Source: Nymphaea colorata (lineage: Eukaryota; Streptophyta; Magnoliopsida; Nymphaeales; Nymphaeaceae). From it: a DNA stretch of 64,000 nucleotides. The notes beneath the pieces are model-generated. The model saw only the letters and a program-made list of their open reading frames with translations, had not been told where the DNA came from and did not search any database. This document shows, one piece after another, positions 39,201 through 50,833 of the stretch. Position 1 is the first letter of the stretch. The number at the start of each line of letters is the position of its first letter. The stretch spans positions 8,154,204 to 8,218,203 of the forward strand of contig NC_045139.1 in the NCBI RefSeq assembly GCF_008831285.2, read 5' to 3'. The position numbers and the translations under genes were made by a program.

Positions 39201-40709
39201 CAGTTCAACCATTCAAAACTTTAGGGATGACACTGTTGACCAAATTCGACCTCTATGTGGATCACAAAAGAACCTTGCCAGCTTTTAGGAGGAGAAAAGA
39301 TCTCTTGTTGGATTGGGTCAGTTAAATGCCTCCAGTGGAACATTTACCTCCAGTTATAGTTTGCTAAGATTGGACATCAATACAGAAGTAACAGAACCTT
39401 GCTAACTTTTAGGAGGAGATGAGAGCTCTTGTTGGACGGACCATTTAATCCCTTCTCAGGGGAAGATCTGCTTCCAGTTCTAATTGAGAAGAGTTGGACA
39501 TCAGTACAGGCTATGAATATTGAATACAGCTATGTGCAATTTTTTGTTTCATATATGCAGGCTATGGATACAGCTATGTGAAATTTTTGTTTCGTATGTT
39601 TATCACTGGATTGGGAAATTCTATTGACAATTCTGTTTGAGTATCCTGGAAACAGAGATTCAGTGGCTTCTGGATAAATTTGTGACAATTGTGTACTTGA
39701 TCTGATCTTTTGCATTCAGTATACTCTTTTCTTTAAGCACCCCATGATTCTCCATTTCTATTAGCCTTAACGAGATTTTTCTGATGCTACTTTTGATGTG
39801 CTCATGGAAGCTAGGCTATTCCTGACTCGATAGCCGGACTTCAAAACATGGAGGAATTGCATCTTTCTTCCAATATTCTGGTGTCACTGCCGGACTCAAT
39901 TGGCCTGTTACTTAACCTGAGGATACTCAATGTCTCTGGAAACAAGCTAAAAGCACTACCCGATAGCATCTCACACTGCAGGTATACATTTTCTTTGATG
40001 GTGCAATTGTTTCTTTGACATTGGGAACCTTTAGTGGGACTCTAATGAACTCATTTGAATCAGATCATTGGTGGAGTTAGATGTGAGCTTTAATGAGCTT
40101 ACCTTTCTACCAACGAACCTTGGTTATGAATTGGCGAATCTGCAAAAGCTCCTAGTTCATCTAAACAAGATACGATCTCTGCCTTCTTCAGTTTGTGAAA
40201 TGAGATCTCTGAAGCAATTGGATGTTCATTTCAATGAGCTTTGTGGTCTACCTTTTGCAATAGGAAGGTTGACAAACCTTGAGGTTCTGAATTTGAGCAG
40301 CAACTTCAGTGATCTGAAAGAGCTCCCTGAGTCAATCGGGGATCTAACTAATCTCAAGGAACTTGATATTAGCAACAATCAGATTCACATCCTTCCTGAT
40401 TCATTTGGTAGACTAGAGAACTTGGTGAAGCTCAATCTTGATCAGAATCCATTGGTTATCCCTCCTGTAGAAGTTGTTACACAAGGTGTTGAAGCTGTAA
40501 AAGAGTACATGGCAAAAAGATGGGTGGACCTTTTGTTGGAGGAAGAGCATAAAAGTGTACTAGAAGCTAATGCCCAAGCTCCAACTGGTTTGCTGTCTCG
40601 CAGCACTTCTTTCGTAAACAGTTGGGTTTCTAGGATTGCTGGAGGTGTTGCTGGTTATTTGGCCACAACTGGGGAACCTAAAGATCCCTTGCTTGATCAG
40701 CAATTATAG
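36227..40709 (+). CDS. PIRL: Plant intracellular Ras-group-related LRR protein, four exons
   Basis: Exons 36227-36622, 37001-37336, 39815-39981 and 40064-40709 total 1545 nt (514 aa plus stop), with phases that agree. The ATG has a strong context (gccATGGCc). Residues 1-132 are a His/Gly-rich start followed by a helical region ([34 protein letters not shown]). Residues about 133-210 are a charged coiled-coil. From about residue 210, repeated LxxLPxxI/LxxLxxLxxLxLSxNxL leucine-rich repeats run to about residue 435. The C-terminal tail includes EYMAKRW and a Gly/Ala-rich end. Soluble plant LRR proteins of this type resemble animal Ras-binding SHOC2-like LRR proteins; in Arabidopsis some PIRLs are needed for pollen and embryo sac development. 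This one is closest in layout to the class with a long N-terminal extension. Which member it is cannot be decided here. Confidence 0.94.
37337..39814 (+). other. PIRL intron 2
   Basis: A 2.48-kb intron from CTTGAG|GTTCGA to gctag|GCTATT. Open frames of about 90-110 residues on both strands at 38069-38429 overlap each other and show no domain. I treat them as chance or repeat-derived. Confidence 0.75.
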
Positions 40710-41984
40710 TTTTTCCAGCTGAAGCTTGCGGATGAATGCATGTTCTCCTGTAAAGTTTTGAAAGTTTTTGAGTCCTTGCCTCCATGTACTTGTTTTGTTG
40801 TTTGTAGCTCTTATCGCGAATTTTGTTTGTTGGAGCCTTACCAAAAGAAGTTGGTGAACCTTAGCCATATTTTAAGTAACTTTTGTCCTCTCTATCACTA
40901 GCTTATGTTTAAGGGAGCGGTTATTTTACTAACTTGTACCAAACATAATACGGTATTGGGCAAACAGAGAAGGGAAACTTTGTTGATGACAGGGAAAGAA
41001 GAGAGAAACTAAGCGTTTATTGAAGGTCAAATTGACATGCAAGATATCATGCTGCAAATGCAGAGGCAGTAGTAGGAGCAACGCGAATGAGCTCCTTCTC
41101 TGGTGTTAGGACATCGAGTATCTGTTACACCTTACCCTTTGCGCATAATGTGCGGATAGTGCTAGTGGCGGGGGCAGACATTTTCTGTTAAGGGAGACTA
41201 ATTCAAAAAATTTTAGAATGATTGAGGGGGTTTTTAGCAAACAATTGAGAGACAGCAATATATGAAAAAGCAAATTATTATTGAGGGGGTGTTTAGCAAA
41301 CAATTGAGAGGCAGCAATATATGAAGAAGCAAATTATTAGAAGCCACCAATAGGAAAATAAATAAAATTTGTGAGACTGTGTGGGCAAGTGCCAACACAA
41401 GCCCAAATAGCAGTTGATTGCAACTCTTTCAAGAAGAGGATAACAGAGTCTCTTCGAGAAAAGTTCAGACAAATAAAAGAGCAGATACCTCCAAGTTACA
41501 CCTTTCAGGTTTTACTTGCACAACGAGTGATCATGCTTGAGAATTAAACCATGACTACCTTCATGATAGCAGCAGAAACGCCACAATTTACCAATTCTTG
41601 GGAGTCTATACAGAAGTGTACGTTTAAGCATGCACGTTGACCATGTTTTTCTCAAGGGGCTTTCTTACGTTCTGGCACATACCAGTGCTGTTGCATCGTT
41701 GTGAAACTGTTATTAGGAGTACAGAGCTCCTATGCGTGAGGGGGCTTGGCGTATCTGATAGGCACAACTCACGAATGTTGCTCAATCTGTGGAATATCAA
41801 GTTCACCATGAGCATGCGTTCCTTCCGGCGGATTGAAGCTTATGTATATTATGTTATCAGCAATGGAAGCTCGATGTTTTACACCGATGAACTTGGTTCG
41901 TGAGGCTGTTTGACTCCACCATGAGAAAGTGAACACATACTGCTCAGTTCCTGCCAGATTATTTTGTCCTGTTCTCGTACAGCA
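40710..41984. other. Convergent intergenic region between PIRL and the PPR gene
   Basis: It contains the presumed 3' UTRs of both genes and one local tandem duplication. No further gene is seen. Confidence 0.65.
41222..41339. repeat. Tandem duplication, 2 x 59 bp
   Basis: Units 41222-41280 and 41281-41339 both start TTGAGGGGGT and end AAATTATTA. They differ at only a few positions. Confidence 0.95.
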
Positions 41985-43868
41985 CTACCAGTAATCCCCA
42001 CAAGAGCACTGCTTATTCTTGAAATGGTGGAAGCGATTCATGTCTCTGACAATGATTACACGTTCAACAATCTTTGAAATGAACTTTGTAGCATTATGGC
42101 AATCACCACAGATTCTGAGATTTTTGGTAATCCGAATAGGAGTGCCATCGGACGTGTTCAGAAGTGCAAATGCAATAGCTAGTCTTTCACTGTGATAAGA
42201 GAGCATAGTTTCCTTCATCTCATCTTCAATGTCATGAAGCACAAAGTCTGTTAGAGGTACATAGCCCAGTGCTCTGGCTTGTGCCATCAGTTCCTCAAGA
42301 AGAGAATGCATTTGACGCCATTGCGGATGTGATGTGTCACCAACTCCGAATCGGTAAACCTGGTTGTTGAACTCCACAAAGGTGCATCCTTGAGTTTTCG
42401 TAAGTCCTCTTTCAACCATTACATTTCTCACCCTCTCCACGTCCGTCCATCTTGACTTGGAGGCATATACGTTTGAAAGCAGAACATAGTAACCAGAATG
42501 CTTGGGTTCTGTCTGGAAAAGCTTTGCAGCAGTTCTTTCTGCTAATTCTAAATTACCATGGATTCTGCAGGCGCCAAGTAAAGCTCCAAAAACACCAGCA
42601 TCAGGAGGCACAGGCATTGTTTCTACAAGCTTCTCTGCATCATTCAATCGACCAGAACGACCAAGAAGATCCACCATGCAGGCATAGTGGTTTAATCTTG
42701 GTTCAATCCTGTACTCATCCACCATGGATTTAAAATATCGTTCGCCTTGTTCCAACAGGCCAGAATGGCTACAAGCAGATAGAATACACGTAAATACCAC
42801 ATGGTTCGGTCTTGTACCTTCGCTAATCATCCTGTTAAAGATATCAATGGCATCTTTTCCATGCCCATGCATTCCATAACTAGCTATCATTGTACACCAG
42901 CATATAACATCCTTTCCATCAGTTTGGTCAAACAAATTCCGAGCAATTTCAAGGCTCCCGCAGTTGGCATACATGTCAACCAAAGCCGTTACAACTGAAA
43001 TATCAGCAGAAAATCCAGTTCTTATTATGTGGCTATGAAACCGTTCGCCCATCCTCATAGCTCCCAGATGACCACAAGCCAACAGCACACTCAACAAGCT
43101 TACTCTGTTTGGCCTCACATCTTCTCGTTGCATCACTGCAAAGAAGTCCAACGTTTCACAGTTATAACCATTATGAACATAGCCAGAGATCATGCTCGTC
43201 CACGACACCAGGTCTCTTATCAACATTTTATCAAACACTTGACGTGCATCGTCTACGGATCCACATTTAGCATACATATCGACCAGGGCAGCCCCTACAA
43301 ACACATCAGTCCAGGAGCCATGAACTACTACATGCTGGTGAACCAACTTGCCCCTTTCTAAATCTGACAACGCAGCACATGATTTGAGCACAAAAGGAAA
43401 AGTAAATTTGTCCGGAAAGATACAGTGCCTCATGTCCATGTACAGCAAAATGGCTCGCTCAAACTGGTCGTGGGTGGCGTAACCCCTGATAGTAACATTC
43501 CATAAGAAGCTAGATGGGCTCCGGATCCTATCAAAGACAGCTTGGGAAGAAACCATATCACCAAAGGAAGAATACAAAAGTATGAGCTTCGTAACAAGAA
43601 ACATGTTCTGTTGGAAGCCATGAATGACCAACCGAGCATGGGTTTGCTTGAGAGCACTCAAACTGGTGCAGTCTTGGAGAAGAGCAGGGAAGAAGGGAGT
43701 TGGTTCTGATGGTGCTGGCGTGGGGATGAATTGGTCGGAGGATGGGCGAAAATGGAGTTGTTTTTTACCAAGAAAACTGATAAGATTTGAAGATTGTGAG
43801 ACGAGGGGACAGAGGGATAGATGTTTCGATAGATCAAATGTGTGTTCTAGACCAGCCAAGCCTCCCAT
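41985..43868 (-). CDS. DYW-class pentatricopeptide repeat protein, 627 aa
   Basis: A single uninterrupted frame, as is usual for plant PPR genes. The N-terminal 50 or so residues are Ser/Pro/Leu-rich with few acidic residues, consistent with import into an organelle. PLS-type repeats follow (for example VVTALVDMYANCGSLEIARNL and VFTCILSACSHSGLLEQGERY). After them come the E/E+ motifs with the PG box near YVPLTDFVLHD, then a complete DYW cytidine deaminase-like domain ending CSCGDYW. The zinc-type signatures are intact: HSE at 559-561 with catalytic-type Glu561, CxxCH at 587-591, the HH pair at 614-615, and CxC at 621-623. DYW proteins carry out C-to-U editing of chloroplast or mitochondrial transcripts. 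The RNA target is not predicted here. No frameshift or stop is seen. Confidence 0.96.
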   Translation of the reverse strand: MGGLAGLEHTFDLSKHLSLCPLVSQSSNLISFLGKKQLHFRPSSDQFIPTPAPSEPTPFFPALLQDCTSLSALKQTHARLVIHGFQQNMFLVTKLILLYSSFGDMVSSQAVFDRIRSPSSFLWNVTIRGYATHDQFERAILLYMDMRHCIFPDKFTFPFVLKSCAALSDLERGKLVHQHVVVHGSWTDVFVGAALVDMYAKCGSVDDARQVFDKMLIRDLVSWTSMISGYVHNGYNCETLDFFAVMQREDVRPNRVSLLSVLLACGHLGAMRMGERFHSHIIRTGFSADISVVTALVDMYANCGSLEIARNLFDQTDGKDVICWCTMIASYGMHGHGKDAIDIFNRMISEGTRPNHVVFTCILSACSHSGLLEQGERYFKSMVDEYRIEPRLNHYACMVDLLGRSGRLNDAEKLVETMPVPPDAGVFGALLGACRIHGNLELAERTAAKLFQTEPKHSGYYVLLSNVYASKSRWTDVERVRNVMVERGLTKTQGCTFVEFNNQVYRFGVGDTSHPQWRQMHSLLEELMAQARALGYVPLTDFVLHDIEDEMKETMLSYHSERLAIAFALLNTSDGTPIRITKNLRICGDCHNATKFISKIVERVIIVRDMNRFHHFKNKQCSCGDYW

Positions 43869-46228
43869 ATGCTATGTGGGTTTTCTACAAAGAAAATGTG
43901 AGTGCAGGAACGAGCAGAAGGATTGCTGATGGGAGCTAGAGTTTTTGTCGTTTGATGGTCTTCGACCTTTGAGGTGCTTCGAGATATTTGGAGTCTCAAA
44001 TTCACCGATTTTAGATCAGAACTATCCTTCCTTAAGGCCCTGGAGGGAAAATGGAAGGAAAGAATAAACAATCATTTTGTTGGGTTGATTAATTAAGCAG
44101 AAGAAATAAAATGAAAGTCAAAAACATGTTTGGTTCAACCCCTTTCCCTCCATAAAAAAAAAGCTTAAATCTGAGCTTTTATGTTTATACTGTGAGTCCC
44201 ACAAACAATGGATTTGAAATCAACCTTGGATCTCAAATACACCCTGAATAAGTTTGCATAAGGCCTTTTGGATTTAAAACTTTAAATATTCAAGCTTAAA
44301 GCATTGGCTTGAACTCAACTTGTAGGTTAAGCTTAAGTTGGAGCCGAGTCAAGTTCTGAGTTATTCGATTCTTGGCCAACTTTAATGGTGCTAGACCATT
44401 TAGGTGGTACTCGACATGAGCAATGAAAATGACCCTGCAACTATCATGAATGAAGTTGAATATGAAGGTCCCCCTTTTAGCTTGTGGGTCATGTTGGCAT
44501 ATAAAAAGCTACAATGATGTGTATTTAATTTGGTTGAAAGGGACAAGGGCTTTGCATTCAGCTTTCCCAAGCTGAAAAGTCAGAAAGCAGTTGAGCCAAA
44601 GGAGATAAAGTAAACTAGAGGCTTGGACAGCACTTCACCTTTTCTCATTGGACACTGGTGACTGCAAACCAATATGTGACACTCTTGCTTTAATTTGTGA
44701 TGGTGAAACTGACACCTTGACTTTGTTCTATAATGAAATTTGGCTTATCGGGTCTCATATTGTGCTATAGTAAGTTGTTGCCAATCATACAAAAAGGTTG
44801 GATTTTTTTTTTAATATTTTTAAGTGAAGGCCGAAACCTCATTCCTTCTTTCCATCGCTATTAAATCTAGGGCTGCTTTTGGTGCTTCTCGTGATGCCTT
44901 CGCTATACTTTAACTTGTATGTTAGTGTCTTCATTTTTGCAGTAGAAAAGGTTAACATTCGAATTAGAGGCTAACCGCCTACCTGCCCCTGCCCCATCTA
45001 TTGCACCAACACCTTTGGGATTTTTACATTTTGATCTAAGTATCATGATTATGTAAAGATAGATAGAGTTTTTTACAAGGTAGATACAACTACACATACC
45101 CAGCTTCTTTATACAATAGATGCACATTGTGGCAAACTCTTACTCAAAAGTATGGGGTTCCAAAAGGGGTAGTCCAAATATCCGCTCATATGGGGCTGGT
45201 TTGAACCAGGCTAGCCGAGATTTGGGTAGAACGGCACCTAATTTGAAGCAAGTTCCGGATTAAAATATTTTTGTAAGTTCTAAATTTGAAAAGTATATTT
45301 TATAGCCAAATACAACCAGTAATGTTGACGTGTATCCACAATAATATGCATCAATTTTGTAAAATACTTTCCAATAACAAATGAGAATCAATATTTACAA
45401 GATCGCCAAATTTAGCGATTGGTAGGTAATTGATAATACATTCATTGTTAATGTTATTCCAGGCGAGGGAGAGGTTAACAATCCACCATTTCGAAAAGCC
45501 TACCTTTATGGTCCTCAGCATCATCAGTAGTAGCAACTTGCACCCTTCAACTTAGGCATCGTAGCCCACCACTTAAGATACAAGGACATGACACCCATAG
45601 GGAACATACTAAAGATCTTTCTCTTTACAAACTCCTTACCCCACTAGCTTTGCTATACCTCTTACAAACATTATTAATGTTATTAGCGTCAATAGTTTAA
45701 CTTTAATTTTCAATTGACTCACAAAATTGATAAGAAAAGCATTGTATTCTTAAACACATGTTTTTAGAATATATGATTTAGAAAACACAATGCGTTCCAG
45801 GACACATAACCTTATCATGAATATTATTCCTAACGATGAAAAAGATTACATCATCTTTCGTAGAAAGAGAGAACAAATACTTTTGAATTTATGTGTTGGG
45901 AGAAGCTATTGTTCTCCTTACGAAATCCCCCCTTGTTGGCTATTGAGGTTCATTTGATCAATTTAAACCGTGTCAATGAAATAATGTAGGTATGTTTAGG
46001 ACAATGAAATGCAATGAACACAATCTGCTAAGTTTATGACTATGGTTAGCTGCAGACTCTTGTGCATCACAATAACATCGAGGCGAGACGATGAACGGAA
46101 CTGGGAAGATGGCACTGACTTCTACAATTGAAATTGGTTGTTTGCAACATTTTCAAAGGAAAGCAGACGAGGACGTCAAGAAAAGAACAATGGATGGGAA
46201 AGAATTTTGGAAATATACTATTCTAAGG

Positions 46229-46592
46229 AGTTGTTTGGCAATAATAATACTTTGCAACTGTCTCTCTTGAAACAATGTAACAAGTATTTCATAAATTGCT
46301 TTAAGGCATAGTTGGCAAATTCGTGACTCGAACTCAGGTTGGTTGATGATTAGGTCACCGGTTCAATGAGTTGACTCGCCAAATTGGCCGAATTTTAAAA
46401 TAACCTTAAATCGGGCGAGTCGGGGCCGAGTCAGATAGAGTTAGGTCAAGGTAGGGGCGAGTCTAGGGCGAGCCTGTCCAACTTTAGCTCGTGGCCGGGT
46501 TTTCTAGCGATTTGAGTTGACTCGGTAACCAACTATAGTTTTATGACAGATTTATGAGACAGTAACAATACGTTATTGTTGCCAAACGAATG
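46229..46592. mobile_element. Outer MITE, GAGTTGTTTGG type
   Basis: GAGTTGTTTGGCAATAATAATAC on the left pairs imperfectly with the right-end sequence ACAATACGTTATTGTTGCC followed by AAACGAA. It is split by another element at 46307-46538. It is related by its first word to 12605-12753. Confidence 0.5.
46307..46538. mobile_element. Inner MITE, CATAGTTG termini, copy 2
   Basis: CATAGTTGGCAAATTCGTGACTC at the left is mirrored by GAGTTGACTCGGTAACCAAC with terminal TATAG at the right. The interior is rich in GAGTC/GACTC words. It is related to 13029-13330. Confidence 0.55.
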
Positions 46593-48255
46593 TTAAGAGG
46601 TGTTGGTAAACACCCCTTGTCCCAAATAAAATTAAACGGAATGTATTAGCTGATGTGCAACATAAATTTCTAACTTAGGTACCCACACAGCCCTGAACCT
46701 TGAGGCTGGATGCGTGACTGAACTTTGCTCACCAAAAATTAAACAACAACCAAGTAGCGTTAAAATTATCAATGAATGTCACCTCCTTTTTTAGAGCCAA
46801 CAAGGACTAATATCTTATATAAAGTGTGATTGATTTGGGCATCAAGATTTGAGGAAAAGAGTAAAGGTTGTTCAAAGTGAAACTCAAGCAACCAAAGGGC
46901 TCGGGCAATCCCATCGTGATCTTGACTAGCACATAGTCTACCGATCAATGGTTGAGCAAAAAACTTTTTACTTGTAATTACTACTTTGAGTAAACAAAAA
47001 AAAAACCTTGCAATTGGGTAAAAAAAAAACGTAAATAACAAAGTCGGCAACACATATATAATAAAACAAATTGTACGAGTTCATGTGGCCGACTGCCCAC
47101 ATGAGCCCACGCGCTGCCAATGCTTTTCATACTGAAAGATGCAAGGAGCCCATGCATGTGGTCGCAAATGAAACCGTGCAATCTTTTTATGTGGTCTTGT
47201 TTCTAGGACAACTAAACCTACTCAGCAAGAGAAATAGGCACGCCCATTTAAATCAGGATCCGAACTTAGATGTTCAAAAGCTCATTTAGGTGTAGCCGTA
47301 GTCTAACAAAGACATAACTAGAAGGGGAGGCGATTGGGCTTGCAAATTGGCCGGATTCAAGACAGCTAAATAGAGTAGAGGTAGGGTCGAAATCGAAATC
47401 TACATAAAACAAACTGACAATGCTCTCAAACCAAATCCGACCCATTTATAATCCTCAGCCAATTCTTGTTCAGATCATACGAGGGCGTTTGGCAGCTGTA
47501 AAAGTATGCTACTGTTCCAAGTATTTACCTTAAAATTGAAGCAAATTCAAGAAATATGTGTTCCAGTTATGAATCTATCCCAACTTTTATGTTAGATACA
47601 TGAAAAAGTAAGACAGGGTCTTGAACTGTTAACCTTTAGATCTTAAGTCCTGGATTAATATCTATCTCCATCAATCTAATATTGTGTGTCTAAGATTTGA
47701 TGGTCGGACGAAGAGATTTGATGCCCTTAAAGTTTAGAATGTGATGAAGATCTTTCAAAATAAATAAGAAGTACCCGATCTTTCTTCACAGATATTCTAT
47801 GCATATACGTGTGCAATGTATTGAAGGCTTCACTCATATTTATCATTAAAATAAAGTGGAAGCACCACTAAGTAAAAGGAAACACGAATGACGAAGCGAG
47901 ATGCGCTCGGGGAACCGAGGAAGTGTGGATTTGGGAGAATGATACAGAAGGATAGAACACAGCTTGAGGAGAGAAGCGAATCCGGAAAGCGAATTTCGAA
48001 AAAGAACGCGGATATCTCAACGATAATTACATTGGTTCGCTCGGTCTTCAATCTTTAGAAAACGAGGCGAAGTCGACGTTGGGCGGGGAGTACAGGGTGC
48101 CCACAGAGCAGCTCTTCTGCTCTCACTTTCTCTGCAATTTGCAGAAGCTTAATTGCCTCCTGTCTTTTTCACGGTATTATAGTGCTTCGATAACCGCCTA
48201 CCTCCCTCCGAAACCATTACTAATATCATCTTCCTTAGAGGGAGAGGCCGGGCAA

Positions 48256-49206
48256 AGAAGAAGTTCGGTTGCTGGGAGATAGATCAATGGCAGGTGGCTC
48301 CCTGGTTCTGAGGCTGATGAGCAAGAGGAGAACGTGGGCAGCCCTCTTTGCCGTCGTCTACGCCCTTCTGCTCTCCAGTTCATGGACGTTGGTCCGCTCC
48401 ACATTCTCCGCCAAGGCCACCACCACCGCGGCCGCCGCCGCCACCAAGTTCCCTTGGTCGGCCGTTTACGCATCGGTTCTGTTGGGGGCGGCGGTGGGCG
48501 TCCTGTCGATGCTGGCGGTGCTGGCCCTCGCCGTCCCTTCCATGCTGTTCGCATGGATCACCATCCTGGTGCTGCTGGCCTTGGACCAGAGGCGCCCCAG
48601 CCGCTCGCTCGTGCTCGAGGGCCGCAAGATCACCGCCGAGATGTCGGGGATGACGCTGAGGATAATGCTCCAGGAAGGCAGGACCCTTGCTGCTCTCTGT
48701 GTGATCTTCAGCTTCTTCCTTTTGACCACTCTCAGGCACATTTAAGATCTCCCTCTCTCTTTCTAGCTCTTGCTCTGAGACAGACTTGCGCAGAAACGGT
48801 TGCAACAGAGATCAGAGAAAATTGAATTAATTGGTAAGCGGTTTATGGAGCTGTCACCCCTTTCTCCTGCAAAATGTCAAGTCTCTGAACATCAAGGCAG
48901 GGTGGCCGGAGCTCGCCGGAATTTAGCAGGGAGCAGGTCGATTAAGTGGTAGAAGATTTTCTCCCTTCTCTTCACAAGATACTGTGGTTAGATTTTTCTT
49001 TTCTCCTTTCTTTGAAACCCATGGTGATCCCAACATTTCAGGCCGATGCATGTAAATTATTTTGTTGGTAGATTCCATATTTGGGAGAAGCAAACATGTT
49101 TCATATTTCTTTCTCGTTTCTCTTTGAAGATGAAGAAGTCTCCTCCAATCGGTGGCCGCATTACAATTCCAAAAGAACATTATTGGCTTCCACTATGGAA
49201 GAGGAC
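48256..49206 (+). repeat. Segmental duplication A, left copy
   Basis: From AGAAGAAGTTC at 48256 through the whole CDS and about 460 bp of 3' flank, this matches 63142-64000 with scattered substitutions, a 91-bp deletion and a few small indels. The right limit is not seen because the other copy reaches the window end. Confidence 0.95.
48287..48745 (+). CDS. Small multi-pass membrane protein, 152 aa
   Basis: An intronless frame starting MAGGSLVLRL and ending LRHI. Hydrophobic segments lie at about residues 17-36, 58-82, 83-100 and 132-148, with a basic loop (RRTW before the first; RRPSRS after the third) and an Ala/Thr tract (TTTAAAAAT) encoded by a GCC-rich repeat. Residues 101-131 contain LVLEGRKITAEM and LRIMLQEG, which are probably exposed. 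The layout resembles unnamed plant-specific transmembrane proteins; I cannot assign a function. Coding support comes from the damaged copy at 63173, whose substitutions leave the membrane segments largely intact. The CDS is much more GC-rich than its surroundings. The upstream part beginning at 48269 is in frame, but the second Met (48287) has the better context. Confidence 0.72.
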   Translation: MAGGSLVLRLMSKRRTWAALFAVVYALLLSSSWTLVRSTFSAKATTTAAAAATKFPWSAVYASVLLGAAVGVLSMLAVLALAVPSMLFAWITILVLLALDQRRPSRSLVLEGRKITAEMSGMTLRIMLQEGRTLAALCVIFSFFLLTTLRHI

Positions 49207-49559
49207 GCCATTGATGAAGAATCCTATGTTTTCTTTTATATATTAAAAATGTTAGAAGTTTCATTCAACCGCATGTACATCTTGAAGGGAGAATTAATTA
49301 GATTCTTTTGTTGAAAACGGCAGTCTGAATTATTGAAAGTCGACTCAAAGCAGCTTTTGGTATTTGGATAGTGGATCCATTGTTTTCTATCACTGTCAAT
49401 GCTATGCATAATGTTAGCACACGTTAACATCACAGAGGAAGACCTTTTTCTAGTCAAAAGTTCGTATTCGAAAGCAGTATCACTGCAACTTGATAGGATT
49501 TTGATCCCATCGATATGTATCAAAGTGTAGATCCAATAAGCTACCACTGTTATCCAAGT

Positions 49560-49980
49560 TAGAACATGTTAAATATATAAACAATCATGTTCTATCCTTA
49601 GATCTTCCTAGCAAATATTTATATGCTTTTGTAAGTCTAAAAGCTGTAAATCAGTGTTGTTATCAGAGCCGGCCGATTCGAATTGAATCGTTTGCGAATC
49701 GATCCATTCAACGACCGATTCGAGAGTCCCACATCTTTTTTTATTAAATGACAGCGGAAGGAGAAAGCGCGTTAAAATTAATTAATGAAAACCAATGAAG
49801 CTTTTCGGTCGTTATCTTGGCAGATTTGGTGAATACATGGGATTCGATCTGTCAACTTAATAATCTAATAGTCTTGCGGATTTAGTTACCATGTGACCTG
49901 TCTTTAAAAGCGGATCCAGCATGATCCGTTCTGATTCTATCATTACGGATCGAAATCTGACCATTTTACCCAGTAACATG
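49560..49980 (+). repeat. Segmental duplication B, left copy
   Basis: TTAAATATATA...AGCAAATATTTATATGC and then TGTAAATCAGTG...GATCCGTTCTGATTCTA recur at 56365-56430 and 57270-57694. The right copy is interrupted by about 830 bp including a foldback, and it also holds extra sequence around 57370-57480. It contains GAATTGAATCG-type palindromes but no gene. Confidence 0.9.
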
Positions 49981-50090
49981 GCCAACTTATTGTCAGACCA
50001 GTTCCTTGGCTCGAGGAGTTGATAACTTGATAGCCTTAACGTTTCAAACCAAAAGGCACAAAATTAACATTCTTTGGAGCTTCGTTTGGA

Positions 50091-50368
50091 ATGTCATTGT
50101 CAAATACATGGTGAGCATTATAAGAAAAGGAATTTTTAGGGTATTATACAGTAAAGTTGTATATTTTGAGAATATCTTGAAAAAATCTACGCAAATTTTT
50201 AAAAAATTTAAAACATTCAATAAACCCTGAAAATTATAAAAAATATGATTGCGTTTTTTATTTTCTGCCGTTGAAAGAAAAACAGGTCTAATTGCCATTT
50301 TATACGGTATAACTTATTTTTCGCATATTATACACATTTTTTTCGAATAATAGGCGTTTTCTATAACA
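50091..50368. mobile_element. Diverged MULE-like MITE
   Basis: ATTGTCAAATACATGG at the left and GGCGTTTTCTATAACAAT at the right form a weak inverted repeat. The inner words TTTTATACGGTATAAC and GCGTTTTTTATTTTC resemble the DBR1-intron elements. No convincing target duplication. Confidence 0.4.
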
Positions 50369-50380
50369 ATGGTTGACAGA

Positions 50381-50833
50381 TCAAATTGCAAGCTGCTCAA
50401 GGGTATCTTCCCTCTCATAGACCGGTGCTATGGCTGGCTTTATTTCAGAACCTAAACGCTGGAGTGTGGCACAAAAATTCTTCTTCAAACTGACGCCGAA
50501 ATTGTTAAAATGCTGGCCTAGTTCTGAAATTGTTACTTTTCCCTCTTCGGTTGGGTCCACCCTTACATCCATTATTGATGTGTCCTTTTTAATTTCTGCA
50601 CTCAGTGGAAGTTTTTCATGATCGTTCCGACTCGGATATCCCTCTATCCTGCCCCCACAAGATCTGGTCAGTATGGTTGGAGCCGAGTTGTCATCAGCCC
50701 CCTTAGCTCTGGTTCGACCCCCATGCCTAGATTGTTGGCCAGATGTATACATTTGATAGGGAGTTGTGGGTGTCCATCTTGGTTGGAACCTCCATTCATG
50801 GTTCCCCACTCTAAGGAGGTCATCTTCATACAT
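50381..50833 (-). CDS. Hypothetical open frame, 150 aa, unrecognised
   Basis: This minus-strand frame encodes a hydrophilic protein with a charged C-terminal half (DVRVDPTEEGKVTISELG). The frame opens without a clear upstream leader, and the same DNA is open in another minus frame (50668-50967), so a frameshifted older gene is possible. No domain is recognised. It may be spurious. Confidence 0.2.
   Translation of the reverse strand: MYEDDLLRVGNHEWRFQPRWTPTTPYQMYTSGQQSRHGGRTRAKGADDNSAPTILTRSCGGRIEGYPSRNDHEKLPLSAEIKKDTSIMDVRVDPTEEGKVTISELGQHFNNFGVSLKKNFCATLQRLGSEIKPAIAPVYEREDTLEQLAI

Larger units (their letters stand above)
43869..48286. other. Intergenic region, PPR promoter side to the membrane-protein gene
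   Basis: No supported coding region; short open frames lack recognisable domains. The first few hundred bases should carry the PPR promoter. The nested MITE pair (46229-46592) is the only clear structure. The last 200 bp before 48287 become CT- and GC-richer, as expected of a promoter and leader. Confidence 0.6.

Noticed and set aside
48198-48805. Long open frames on both strands over the membrane-protein gene
   Set aside because: High GC removes stops from other frames; only the frame at 48287 gives coherent membrane segments.
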